In this document: positions 18,487-26,754 of the stretch, in pieces
How positions within the stretch are numbered: the stretch's first letter is position 1
How the letters are laid out: every line of letters begins with the position of its first letter
NCBI GenBank assembly: GCA_026416715.1
Contig: JAOAEQ010000002.1
Span: 34,255 to 98,254 of the forward strand
Direction of reading: 5' to 3'
DNA length: 64,000 bases
From: a bacterium
GTDB taxonomy: Bacteria > UBP4 > UBA4092 > JAOAEQ01
Position numbers and translations under genes: made by a program
Notes under the pieces: model-generated
What the model was told of the DNA's origin: nothing
Database searches by the model: none
Seen by the model: the letters and a program-made list of their open reading frames with translations, nothing else

Positions 18487-19926
18487 TCATAATTTCGAAT
18501 CCCTACTATACACCCAATATTTCCCGAGATGGTCAACTAAATGATAGTTGGTTCGAATCGCGTTAATCATTTCTTCCGTATATCGTTCTAAATCCGGATT
18601 GCGGTTAACATCGAAATAGAGGATAATCAGGTCAAACTTCTGCTGGTTCAAATCATTGACGACAGGCGTTTGGTCCCATAATTTCTGGCGGGCGAGCGTG
18701 CTCATGATAAACGGCTGAAATAATACTGGTCGGTAATTACGAACCAACATCGCCGCATCATCACTTACAATCATCCCCATCGTCTGCTGAATATATTTTT
18801 CGGTTTCCCGAGCATAGAACCAATCTTTTTTAGTCGGCGTTTCTCCATATTCGAATTTATAGGGGATATGGTATATCCAAACCAATTGTACTATAAGCAA
18901 AACATTGATTACCATTGGTTTGGAAATCCGAAATTTATTTATACTAATCCCAAAGAGGATACTACTCGCAGCGATAAGTTCTAATAAATAATTCACCGCT
19001 GACCCGACCTTTCCACAACTTAACGCGACTATGACCGAAAAGGAAAAATAGAGCGAAAAGAGGATATTGATTTTTTCCCTACCTAGTGCAAATAGTGCAA
19101 ATAAAACTAACATCAGAAATATCGGATAGAAATAAATAAGGTTTTTTGCATAGAGCCAGACGGTAAACCACGAAAATGGATTCATATTATATACAACCAA
19201 ATGCTGATAAAACTCTCCGCTGGTAATCGTGTTTCCAACCAGAAAAACAATGATTATTCCTACGAGATATACGAAAACTAACATCCTAGCTTGTTTCTTA
19301 TCTTTCATAAAAAGATATATTGCGGCGGCAACCGGAGCTGCTACCATACTCTGCTTGGTATAAAAAGCGAGAATGAACAATATACAAGGGATTAAAACAC
19401 CTGATATTTTTGATTTCGAATTGTGAATTTCGAATATACGCCAAATAAGATATATTCCAAGCAGAGAGAAGAACAGCGCGAGCATATCTACCCGGTTATA
19501 CGCTGCCCAACGATAGAAATAATGGGTAGCAAATGGAAACAATGCGGCGATGAATGCTGGGGTATTCGTATTGGTTATCCTCTTAACGATGAGAAATACT
19601 ATCAATCCGATTAGGAGTGTAGAGAGAACTGATAAAGTTCGGCCAATGGCATGGCTATTCCCAAAAATCCAGGTTAGTGGCACGCAGACCAACTGGAATA
19701 CCGGTGGATAATTCCCGACGGTATAAGGATAATCGTTCAACGTCGGATAAATAGTTTTCCCTTGAGCGAGTAATTTGGTTTGATTTAAGATAAATCCTTC
19801 TTCATTATCCAAATCATAGGGATAGATGATATACATGATGCAATGGTAGAGAAAAAAGAGAAAATAAACTATTAATATACCAATAACAATAGTTGTACCT
19901 ATTTTCTGTATGATATTTATATTCAT
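18487..19926 (-). CDS. multi-pass GT-C type glycosyltransferase (family 39-like)
   Basis: The 479-residue protein has about ten to eleven hydrophobic helices and an acidic first external loop (YDLDNEEGFIL near residue 36), the arrangement of lipid-linked-sugar GT-C transferases such as ArnT and the Pmt-like families. An NYPPVFQLV motif in the same loop is common in this group. The C-terminal 110 residues are soluble and probably extracytoplasmic. It would transfer a sugar from a polyprenyl-phosphate donor on the outer face of the membrane; donor and acceptor are unknown. The gene stands alone on the minus strand. Confidence 0.75.
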   Translation of the reverse strand: MNINIIQKIGTTIVIGILIVYFLFFLYHCIMYIIYPYDLDNEEGFILNQTKLLAQGKTIYPTLNDYPYTVGNYPPVFQLVCVPLTWIFGNSHAIGRTLSVLSTLLIGLIVFLIVKRITNTNTPAFIAALFPFATHYFYRWAAYNRVDMLALFFSLLGIYLIWRIFEIHNSKSKISGVLIPCILFILAFYTKQSMVAAPVAAAIYLFMKDKKQARMLVFVYLVGIIIVFLVGNTITSGEFYQHLVVYNMNPFSWFTVWLYAKNLIYFYPIFLMLVLFALFALGREKINILFSLYFSFSVIVALSCGKVGSAVNYLLELIAASSILFGISINKFRISKPMVINVLLIVQLVWIYHIPYKFEYGETPTKKDWFYARETEKYIQQTMGMIVSDDAAMLVRNYRPVLFQPFIMSTLARQKLWDQTPVVNDLNQQKFDLIILYFDVNRNPDLERYTEEMINAIRTNYHLVDHLGKYWVYSRDSKL

Positions 19927-20042
19927 ATATTAATGCCAAATGGGCAATCAACCTAAAGTCATACCACTTCTGACCGCTAGAAAATAATATCATATGCTAA
20001 GTGCCTCCTTTGCCAACTCCTGTGAACTTAGCGGTTAGCGTT

Positions 20043-20585
20043 CTATTCTGTAAAATCAAGCATGCATGGGAAAAACGCTAATCCTAAATAATGTTGCGTA
20101 AAACTTTGCGCTGCAAGTTCATCAAATAATCGTGGTAGTTTTTCTCTTTGTTCTTTACTCTGTAAACCGTATGGTATACCGTGAACCTTATATAAGTTTA
20201 GATGGTGATATAGTTCATGAGCCAGTGCGATTTGTTCAAGTTGGGTAACAGCAATTTCATGGTTGTTTTTTTCTGCTAACTGCTGGATAGCTTTTCGGTA
20301 AATGGTTATCGTCGGGGGATTGCCGGAATATTTTGCATAGATTCGCAGAGTTCCGAGCCGACTTGTTTCATAATTATAGTGCACTATGACCCCCAATTGA
20401 TTAGCAAGTTTTTCTAACGGAACATTCGGATAATTTTGTTGCATTGTGCATGCAATTTTTCTACCGCATTCTAGCGCCTGCTGGATAAATTGGTTTTGTT
20501 TTTCAGCGGATAATTGAGTAAATACTTTATGACGAGAACAGAATTGGACGATGATTTGATAATTTCGGTATGAACGATTTACCAC
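20043..20585 (-). CDS. ImmA/IrrE-type metallopeptidase
   Basis: The 180-residue protein has the zinc-protease motif HELYHHLN (HExxH) near residue 138 after a helical ALAHE segment, and a downstream FDELAAQSFTQHYL whose Glu could be the third ligand. This is the layout of ImmA/IrrE (DUF955) peptidases, which often cleave a repressor. No partner Xre-type regulator lies next to it, which is unusual. The start is a GTG at 20585 with no good ribosome site, so the N-terminus is uncertain. Substrate unknown. Confidence 0.7.
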   Translation of the reverse strand: MVNRSYRNYQIIVQFCSRHKVFTQLSAEKQNQFIQQALECGRKIACTMQQNYPNVPLEKLANQLGVIVHYNYETSRLGTLRIYAKYSGNPPTITIYRKAIQQLAEKNNHEIAVTQLEQIALAHELYHHLNLYKVHGIPYGLQSKEQREKLPRLFDELAAQSFTQHYLGLAFFPCMLDFTE

Positions 20586-20641
20586 AATCTGATAGAAAGG
20601 AAAAACGATATATATTTATGTAACCTTGTAACCTATTGAAC

Positions 20642-21643
20642 CTATTTAACTATGTTCTCTGGTGGTAAACAGACTTTATTTTTCCCATCCTTTTTCGCTT
20701 TATACAATGCGGTATCCGCTTGCCGATTCAGTTCATCTGTTGTTCTGGCATGGGTAGGAATATTTGCTACTCCGACACTAATGGTTAAATGAAATGTTTT
20801 TCCGGGTTCATTAGTTGGAAATTGGGTGGTATCAATCAAATGCCGTAGTTTTTCGGCAACCACAACCGCAGCGGTGCCGTTCGTTTGGGGAAGCACGATG
20901 GCAAACTCATCGCCGCCATATCGTGCAACTAAATCTACTTCTCGCACATTTTCGGAAAGTAACCTCGCAATTTGCTTCAGTAAGATATCCCCTTGCTGAT
21001 GGCCATAGGTATCATTATAATCCTTGAATTGGTCAAAATCAATCATAATCAAGGACAGCGGCAAATCATACCGAATCGCTTTTTTCACTTCTTCATCAAG
21101 TCGCTCCTGTAGATACCGATGATTATAGAGTTGGGTTAAATCGTCAGTAATCGCTAGTTTCGATAAATTTTCATTTGCGATTTTCAGCTCACGGGTAGCT
21201 TGTTCGATTTTCTCTTCTAAAATCCGTTGCTGTTGTTCCAAATCATGAATTAACTGGCGGTTGTTAATAGCTAATGCGCGTTTTGTTATCGCATTGCGGA
21301 CTGTTAGTCGAATTCGGTCTACCGAAAACGGTTTTTGAATATAATCAAACACATTCAAGGTAACCGCATCAATCGCTGTATTGATGGAAGCGTAGGCGGT
21401 AATAATAATTATTTCTGTATCCGGGTCGAGTTTTTTCGCATGCCGAGCGATATCCATCCCATTGCCGTCAGGAAACTTAATATCGGTTATCACCAGCGCA
21501 TACCGTTTTGCACATAACGATTGTATCGCATCCGCAACCGATGCAACCTGAGTAATATTATATCCATCCGGCTCAAGTGCATCCGCAATAAGTTCGCCTA
21601 CGGTTTGTTCATCATCGGCAACGAGAATTCGTTCTTGTGCCAT
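20642..21643 (-). CDS. response regulator with diguanylate cyclase (GGDEF) output
   Basis: A receiver domain spans residues 4-118 with acidic pocket ADDE at the start, phosphoacceptor Asp in VITDIKFPDGNG and the Lys of FDYIQKPF. A coiled-coil linker (about 125-165) leads to a GGDEF domain with the intact active-site motif YGGDEFAIV. On phosphorylation it should make cyclic-di-GMP. There is no EAL domain, and an RxxD inhibitory site is not at the usual place. No cognate kinase is adjacent; the soluble kinase at 22323 is 700 bases away on the opposite strand, so pairing is only a guess. Confidence 0.92.
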   Translation of the reverse strand: MAQERILVADDEQTVGELIADALEPDGYNITQVASVADAIQSLCAKRYALVITDIKFPDGNGMDIARHAKKLDPDTEIIIITAYASINTAIDAVTLNVFDYIQKPFSVDRIRLTVRNAITKRALAINNRQLIHDLEQQQRILEEKIEQATRELKIANENLSKLAITDDLTQLYNHRYLQERLDEEVKKAIRYDLPLSLIMIDFDQFKDYNDTYGHQQGDILLKQIARLLSENVREVDLVARYGGDEFAIVLPQTNGTAAVVVAEKLRHLIDTTQFPTNEPGKTFHLTISVGVANIPTHARTTDELNRQADTALYKAKKDGKNKVCLPPENIVK

Positions 21644-22001
21644 ATATTCAACGTGTCTCTAGCAAAGAATCAATTTCGGAAATTGAAATTGTTATTGTAT
21701 AATATACAGGAATGATACAATTTGTAAAGGGTTTTCGGTTTTAAATTGCCGGTGTCCTATTAAATTTTATAATGAAGGGGTTGGGCTATCAAACTTTGCG
21801 GTTTCGACTCGGCGTTTAGTCGAGGGTATCTTCCGCTGTATCGAGGATATTTCCGCTAAAGCATTGCGAATATAAATGGCATCGACCCTATATGATTGTT
21901 CGACTGAAACTATTCAGCATCAGGATTGTTTTATCATAGACATTACGTATCTTAAAATAAAAAATAGTGTATAGGTCATTTGGTATTCAGGATTATCGAT
22001 A
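21644..22001. other. 358-bp divergent gap before the BMC vertex gene
   Basis: This region separates the minus-strand cyclase gene from the plus-strand BMC gene and should hold both promoters, but no strong -35/-10 pair stands out. It contains a degenerate repeat copy at 21795-21858 and a small stem CGACT-CGGCGTTT-AGTCG near 21800. Confidence 0.45.
21795..21858. repeat. degenerate intergenic repeat, copy B
   Basis: This is the partner of the segment at 7112-7175: TTCGACTCGGCGTTT, then a TTCCG-ATCG core and AAAGCATT in the same order. Alignment by eye only; a third, weaker likeness is near 24208-24250. Confidence 0.35.
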
Positions 22002-22304
22002 ATGTATTTAGCGAAAGTCATCGGGAAAGTCATTTCAACCATTAAACATCCAGCGTATCTTGACCGAAAAATGTTGCTTATCCAACCGCTAACCCCGAAT
22101 AACCTACCCACTGGAAGAATTACGATTGCGATTGACTATGTCGGCGCAGGAGAAGGGGATACTGTTATCATCAGTGCTGGTCCGGGAACTGCGGCAGAAG
22201 TATTCGGATATCCCCGCGCTCCGATTCGAGAATTAATTGTCGGGATTGTTGACTACATCACAGTAGCAACCGCAGAACATAACAAACACAATCCAAATAG
22301 TTAA
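22002..22304 (+). CDS. EutN/CcmL-family microcompartment vertex (BMC-P) protein
   Basis: The 100-residue protein is a pentameric shell component that caps the vertices of a bacterial microcompartment. It has the family's opening MYLAKVIGKVISTIKHP, the YVGAGEGDTVIISAG strand-turn segment near residues 47-61, and the ending IVGIVDYITV near 79-88. Length matches the roughly 85-100 residues of EutN/CcmL. No BMC-H or BMC-T hexamer gene is in the window, so the shell must be completed from another locus. The start has only a weak site (CAGGAT). It opens a plus-strand run with a histidine kinase, mtnA, DUF167, pnp and deoB, which with deoC ties it to nucleoside and deoxyribose breakdown. Confidence 0.9.
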   Translation: MYLAKVIGKVISTIKHPAYLDRKMLLIQPLTPNNLPTGRITIAIDYVGAGEGDTVIISAGPGTAAEVFGYPRAPIRELIVGIVDYITVATAEHNKHNPNS

Positions 22305-22322
22305 CAATTGCAACATTCAACT

Positions 22323-23087
22323 ATGGCACCGGATACTACAGAACTTGAAGGAAAATTACGAGAAACAGAAAAACTCGCATATCTAGGGCAGATGTCGAGC
22401 AAACTAGCGCATGAGTTGCGGAATCCACTCAATACCATTTCGATAAATTTGCAGCTGCTTGAAGAAGATATAAAACGTCTCAAATCAACCAATTTAGACT
22501 TGGGATTAATTTCGCAAATAATCGATTGCAATAAATTTTGCCAACGAATAGAAATATCGCGACATGAAATCGAACGGCTTGAACATCTACTATCGAACTT
22601 CCTACGTTTTGCAAAAACCGCTCATAAAGAATTAATTTCTCTCGATATCAATCAGCTGCTCCGTAATTTGATTGAGTTTATCATGCCAACCGCGAAAGCT
22701 AAACAGATCGAAATTATCTCCGAATTGCAGTCAGGACTACCGTCCATTCGCGCTGACGATAAACTCATCAAATCCGCATTTCTAAATCTAATTCTGAACG
22801 CAATCGAAGCAATGCCAACCGGTGGAACGCTAACGATTAAGACTACTGCGGTTAACTCGGAGTTGAATCCAATCCAAGTTATCATTCAGGATACAGGAAT
22901 CGGTATACAACCGAAAAATCTCGCAAAAGTATTCGATATTTTTTATACTACGAAAGAAGATGGTTCCGGTCTCGGTCTGCCAATCGCTAAACGGATTATT
23001 AATGATATTGATGGAACGATTACGATAAGTTCAGAAGTCGGGAAAGGAACGACCGTTACGGTAACCCTCCCGACGGTACCACCGTAA
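22323..23087 (+). CDS. soluble sensor histidine kinase without input domain
   Basis: The 254-residue protein has a HisKA dimerisation domain with the phospho-His motif LAHELRNPLNTIS and a HATPase domain with N box NLILNAIEAMPTGG, G1 box DTGIGIQ and the catalytic lid FYTTKEDGSGLGL. There is no membrane segment and no recognisable PAS or GAF; only about 20 residues precede the HisKA helix. It starts 18 bases after the BMC vertex gene (or 3 bases if the TTG at 22308 is used), so the two are probably cotranscribed. NtrB-like kinases of this form usually sense through a partner protein. The response partner is not adjacent. Confidence 0.88.
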   Translation: MAPDTTELEGKLRETEKLAYLGQMSSKLAHELRNPLNTISINLQLLEEDIKRLKSTNLDLGLISQIIDCNKFCQRIEISRHEIERLEHLLSNFLRFAKTAHKELISLDINQLLRNLIEFIMPTAKAKQIEIISELQSGLPSIRADDKLIKSAFLNLILNAIEAMPTGGTLTIKTTAVNSELNPIQVIIQDTGIGIQPKNLAKVFDIFYTTKEDGSGLGLPIAKRIINDIDGTITISSEVGKGTTVTVTLPTVPP

Positions 23088-23110
23088 TGGGTACAATTCG
23101 GAGTTGAAGT

Positions 23111-24124
23111 ATGGCAATAAAAACATTAGAATGGATTGACAATAAACTGCGGTTAATTGACCAGACGATGCTCCCAGAAGTTGAAGGGTATATTGAATGC
23201 CAAACGAAAGAAGAAGTGTTTGAAGCGATTCAGCAGATGCGAGTCCGTGGCGCACCAGCTATCGGAATTGCCGCGGCGTTTGGGGTCGTACTCGGATTAT
23301 TCCATTCGCAAACTACTGACTATCGCTCATTCCGGCAAGAAGCGGAACAGGTTATCCATTATCTTCGACTCGCTCGACCGACCGCAGTTAACCTTTTCAA
23401 CGCATTGAATCGTATGCAGCAGGTTATTGAGCAGAATAAAAATATGGAAGTTGCAGATATTAAAATCGCACTTTTAACCGAAGCGAAAATGATTCTTGAA
23501 GATGAGAAACGTGCTTCCCAGCAGATGGGTGATTTCGGCGCCCAATTACTTCCGCAAGAATGCACGATATTAACCCATTGCAATGCTGGCGCATTAGCGA
23601 CCGCAGAATATGGTACCGCATTAGCGGTCATCTATCGTGCGGTGGAACAAGGGAAAATTATCAAAGTATATGCCGATGAAACCCGACCACTCCTGCAAGG
23701 TGCGCGATTAACCTGCTGGGAATTAATGCGAGCGGGAATTGATGTAACCTTAATTTGCGATAATATGGCTGCATCGTTAATGCGGAAAAAACTAATTGAT
23801 TATATTTTTGTTGGTGCTGACCGTATTGCGCGCAACGGTGATACCGCTAATAAAATTGGAACTTATAACCTAGCGGTATTAGCGAAATACCATGGGATAC
23901 CATTTTACATTGTTGCGCCGACTTCGACCATAGATAACAATATTCCGGATGGTGAATACATCCCGATTGAAGAACGTGCTCCGGAAGAAATCACGCAATG
24001 GGGAAACCGACGAATTGCACCGAACAATGTTAAGGTATATAATCCTGCGTTCGATGTTACGCCAGCTGCATTAATCACCGGCTGGATTACTGAAGAAGGA
24101 CTTCGTCAACCGCCGTTTACTTAG
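23111..24124 (+). CDS. mtnA: S-methyl-5-thioribose-1-phosphate isomerase
   Basis: This enzyme converts 5-methylthioribose-1-phosphate to 5-methylthioribulose-1-phosphate. The 337-residue protein has MRVRGAPAIGIAAAFG, the catalytic-Cys segment THCNAGALATAEYGTAL, DETRPLLQGARLTCWEL, and the catalytic-Asp segment GADRIARNGDTANKIGT, all in family order and length. It is the step after MtnP at 11677. The later methionine-salvage enzymes are absent from the window. It lies 23 bases after the histidine kinase and upstream of DUF167, pnp and deoB on the same strand. Related archaeal ribose-1,5-bisphosphate isomerases share the fold, but the motifs favour MtnA. Confidence 0.92.
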   Translation: MAIKTLEWIDNKLRLIDQTMLPEVEGYIECQTKEEVFEAIQQMRVRGAPAIGIAAAFGVVLGLFHSQTTDYRSFRQEAEQVIHYLRLARPTAVNLFNALNRMQQVIEQNKNMEVADIKIALLTEAKMILEDEKRASQQMGDFGAQLLPQECTILTHCNAGALATAEYGTALAVIYRAVEQGKIIKVYADETRPLLQGARLTCWELMRAGIDVTLICDNMAASLMRKKLIDYIFVGADRIARNGDTANKIGTYNLAVLAKYHGIPFYIVAPTSTIDNNIPDGEYIPIEERAPEEITQWGNRRIAPNNVKVYNPAFDVTPAALITGWITEEGLRQPPFT

Positions 24125-24276
24125 TCTCTATCTGATTTGAGCTGAAGAGGTATAATGCTTTTAGTATAAAAAATGGCTAACCCTACAAGGTTAGAACTCT
24201 GAGCTGAAGTTTATTCCGATGCATATCGGAACTCGGTCGAAGCTCGTTCGGTGCTATATTTCTAAGTGAATTTTGG

Positions 24277-24319
24277 GGGGTTGAGTGGGTATTGCTCAAA
24301 GCAATACCCACTCAACCCC
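24277..24319. repeat. perfect 19-bp hairpin before the DUF167 gene
   Basis: Arms at 24277-24295 and 24301-24319 are exact reverse complements around a 5-base loop TCAAA. The stem is GC-rich at its base. No U-tract follows on either strand, so termination is not assured. It ends 21 bases before the DUF167 ATG and could block or stabilise the mRNA there. Confidence 0.85.
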
Positions 24320-24340
24320 AGTGATACCCTACAATATAGA

Positions 24341-24601
24341 ATGAAATTAACAGTGAAATTACAGCCGCGAGCACGGAACAATGAAATTATCGGAGTTAAA
24401 GAAGGTATGGTATGGGTTCGGGTTACGGCACCGCCGGTTGATAATCAAGCGAATGGAGCGTTAATCGCTTGCTTAGCGAAAAAACTCGATATTCCGAAAT
24501 CTAGAATTCGGATTGTCACCGGAACCCAATCCCGAATAAAAGTCATTGAAATTGATGGAATAACCGACCTAGAACTTTATGCTAAATTAAAGGGGAAATA
24601 A
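24341..24601 (+). CDS. DUF167 (YggU) family protein
   Basis: An 86-residue protein of the conserved YggU family: MKLTVKLQPRARNNEI, then VRVTAPPVDNQANGALIACL and the ending SRIKVIEIDG. The fold is known for the family, but the biochemical role is not. The frame opens at a GTG at 24266, before a hairpin, but the family begins at MKLTV, so ATG 24341 is chosen. Its stop overlaps the ATG of the purine nucleoside phosphorylase by one base (TAATG), so the two are translationally coupled. Confidence 0.88.
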   Translation: MKLTVKLQPRARNNEIIGVKEGMVWVRVTAPPVDNQANGALIACLAKKLDIPKSRIRIVTGTQSRIKVIEIDGITDLELYAKLKGK

Positions 24602-25437
24602 TGAATCCACGTATTACAATTCAACAAATTGAATCTAGCGCCCGATATGTAAAGAAACGGATTAAACCAACTCCCAAAATAGCGATTGTTCTCGGCTCGG
24701 GATTAGGTGAATCCATTACTACCGCTATCAAGAATAAGAAAATTATTCCTTATAAAACGGTACCGTATTTCCCGGTTTCAACTGTTCCTGGACATAGCGG
24801 TCAGCTTATTGCCGGTGAGCTCCATCGAACACCCCTACTAGTTCTACAGGGGCGCTGGCATTTTTATGAAGGATATACGCTTGCCCAGATAACCTTTCCG
24901 ATTCGCGTTCTTAAAGCGATTGGAATTAAAACGTTGATATTAACCTGTGCAGCTGGTGGATTAAATCCGAACCATCACCCTGGCGACTTAATGCTGATAA
25001 CTGACCATATCAACCTGATAGGAGATAATCCACTCATCGGACTCAATGACCCGGCGTTCGGACCGCGATTTCCAGATATGTCGGAACCATATAATTCGGA
25101 ATTAATTACATTAGCGCGAGCAACGGCAAAAAAACTCAACATTACATTGCATCAAGGGGTATATACCGCGGTTAGTGGTCCAAACTATGAAACGAACGCA
25201 GAATTGAAATGGCTTCGCAAAATCGGAACTGATGCTATCGGAATGTCAACCGTTCCAGAATGTATTGTCGCAAATCAAATCGGACTGCAGGTGCTCGGGG
25301 TTGTAGCGATAACTGATGTCTGGCATGGGAAATATAGCCAGCCGTTATCGCATACGGAAGTACTTAAAGTTGCGAACCGGATATCAGGCACGTTAAGTAA
25401 ACTTATTATTGGGATAATTAAAAATATCAAATGCTAA
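24601..25437 (+). CDS. trimeric-type purine nucleoside phosphorylase
   Basis: The enzyme splits purine (deoxy)ribonucleosides with phosphate into base and (deoxy)ribose-1-phosphate. The 278-residue protein has LGSGLG at 31-36, the phosphate-binding GHSGQL at 64-69, and Glu201 in GPNYETNAE. The base-selecting Asn243 of human PNP (in TN) is Asp239 here (AITDVW). In human PNP the Asn-to-Asp change is known to admit adenosine, so this enzyme may accept adenosine or deoxyadenosine. It overlaps the DUF167 gene by one base, and phosphopentomutase follows 99 bases later, an obvious route from nucleoside to pentose-5-phosphate. Confidence 0.92.
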   Translation: MNPRITIQQIESSARYVKKRIKPTPKIAIVLGSGLGESITTAIKNKKIIPYKTVPYFPVSTVPGHSGQLIAGELHRTPLLVLQGRWHFYEGYTLAQITFPIRVLKAIGIKTLILTCAAGGLNPNHHPGDLMLITDHINLIGDNPLIGLNDPAFGPRFPDMSEPYNSELITLARATAKKLNITLHQGVYTAVSGPNYETNAELKWLRKIGTDAIGMSTVPECIVANQIGLQVLGVVAITDVWHGKYSQPLSHTEVLKVANRISGTLSKLIIGIIKNIKC

Positions 25438-25536
25438 TTCTCACCTTCGTAACGATATCATACCTGCAAAAGCTGGACTGAATGCTAAGGGAATATAAAA
25501 TGATTAACCATGTAGCTTTGTTTTGATATTTCGTCT

Positions 25537-26712
25537 ATGCTGTTAACTCGGGTTATATTAATTGTCTTAGATGGTGTTGGAATCGGCGAACTTCCTGATG
25601 CAGTTCGATTTAATGACCAAGGGAGTAATACGCTGGGTAATCTCGCAAAAGCTGTCGGTGGATTGCAGCTCCCGAATTTCCAGAAACTCGGATTAGGCAA
25701 TATCGCTCCTATATTAGGAGTTGAACCGGCTAATCCTGCGCTAGCGAGTTATGGCAAAATGGCAGAACGCTCTGCGGGGAAAGATACTACGGTTGGCCAT
25801 TGGGAACTTGCTGGGATTATTTCTACCAAACCGTTTCCCGTGTATCCGCAAGGATTCCCGAAAGAAATTATCGACCAATTTATATCTGAAACTGGGATAC
25901 ACGGTATCCTCGGGAATGTTCCTGCTTCCGGAACTGAAATTATCTTGCGTCTCGGTGAAGAACATCTCAAAACCGGGTATCCTATCGTTTATACTTCTGC
26001 GGATAGCGTATTCCAAATCGCTGCACATGAAAAAATCATTCCGATTGAAGAGCAATATCGAATATGTACAATTGCGCGGCAGATTCTCCAAGGAGAGCAT
26101 GGGGTAGCGCGAGTTATTGCCCGTCCATTTCTTGGTGAACCGGGGAAATTTTATCGCACTGAACGACGAAAAGATTTTTCTCTTCCGCCACCGCAACCGA
26201 CAATGTTAGATTATTTAAAAGAAGCAGGATATACAGTGTTTGGCATCGGAAAAATCGAAGATATATTTGCAAATCAAGGGTTAACGAACTCAATCCATGC
26301 GCATGGTAATACGGAATGTATTGAAACTACGCTTGCGGTTATCCATCAATCGTTCTCAGGGCTCATTTTGGTTAATCTGGTTGATTTCGATATGCTCTGG
26401 GGACATCGGAACGATTGCGCCGGATTCTATCATGGATTGATTGAAGTAGATAAGAAACTTCCGGAAATAATGCATGCAATGCAACCAACGGATATCCTAT
26501 TTCTCGTTGCTGACCATGGTAATGACCCGACTACTCCTAGCACCGACCATTCCCGCGAATATTCACCGCTTTTGGTCTATAGCCCGTCGCTAAAAGGAAA
26601 CGTTAACCTTGGCACGCGCGCATCCTTCGCTGATATTGCTGGAACAATAGCGGAAATTTTCCAATTGAAGACTAACCTTGCTGGCAGAAGTTTCCTAAAA
26701 GAACTCATCTGA
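25537..26712 (+). CDS. deoB: phosphopentomutase
   Basis: The enzyme moves phosphate between C1 and C5 of ribose or deoxyribose. The 391-residue protein belongs to the alkaline-phosphatase-like metalloenzymes: [16 protein letters not shown] at the start (metal-binding Asp), the phosphorylated-Thr region [13 protein letters not shown] near residue 88, and the C-terminal metal motifs [18 protein letters not shown]. Length is typical of DeoB. It follows the purine nucleoside phosphorylase, and its product deoxyribose-5-phosphate is the substrate of the BMC-type aldolase at 12989. It is the last plus-strand gene of this region and converges on the polysaccharide genes. Confidence 0.95.
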   Translation: MLLTRVILIVLDGVGIGELPDAVRFNDQGSNTLGNLAKAVGGLQLPNFQKLGLGNIAPILGVEPANPALASYGKMAERSAGKDTTVGHWELAGIISTKPFPVYPQGFPKEIIDQFISETGIHGILGNVPASGTEIILRLGEEHLKTGYPIVYTSADSVFQIAAHEKIIPIEEQYRICTIARQILQGEHGVARVIARPFLGEPGKFYRTERRKDFSLPPPQPTMLDYLKEAGYTVFGIGKIEDIFANQGLTNSIHAHGNTECIETTLAVIHQSFSGLILVNLVDFDMLWGHRNDCAGFYHGLIEVDKKLPEIMHAMQPTDILFLVADHGNDPTTPSTDHSREYSPLLVYSPSLKGNVNLGTRASFADIAGTIAEIFQLKTNLAGRSFLKELI

Positions 26713-26754
26713 TTTATTGCTCGATGGTATAATTTAACCTATGGTAACCCAAAC

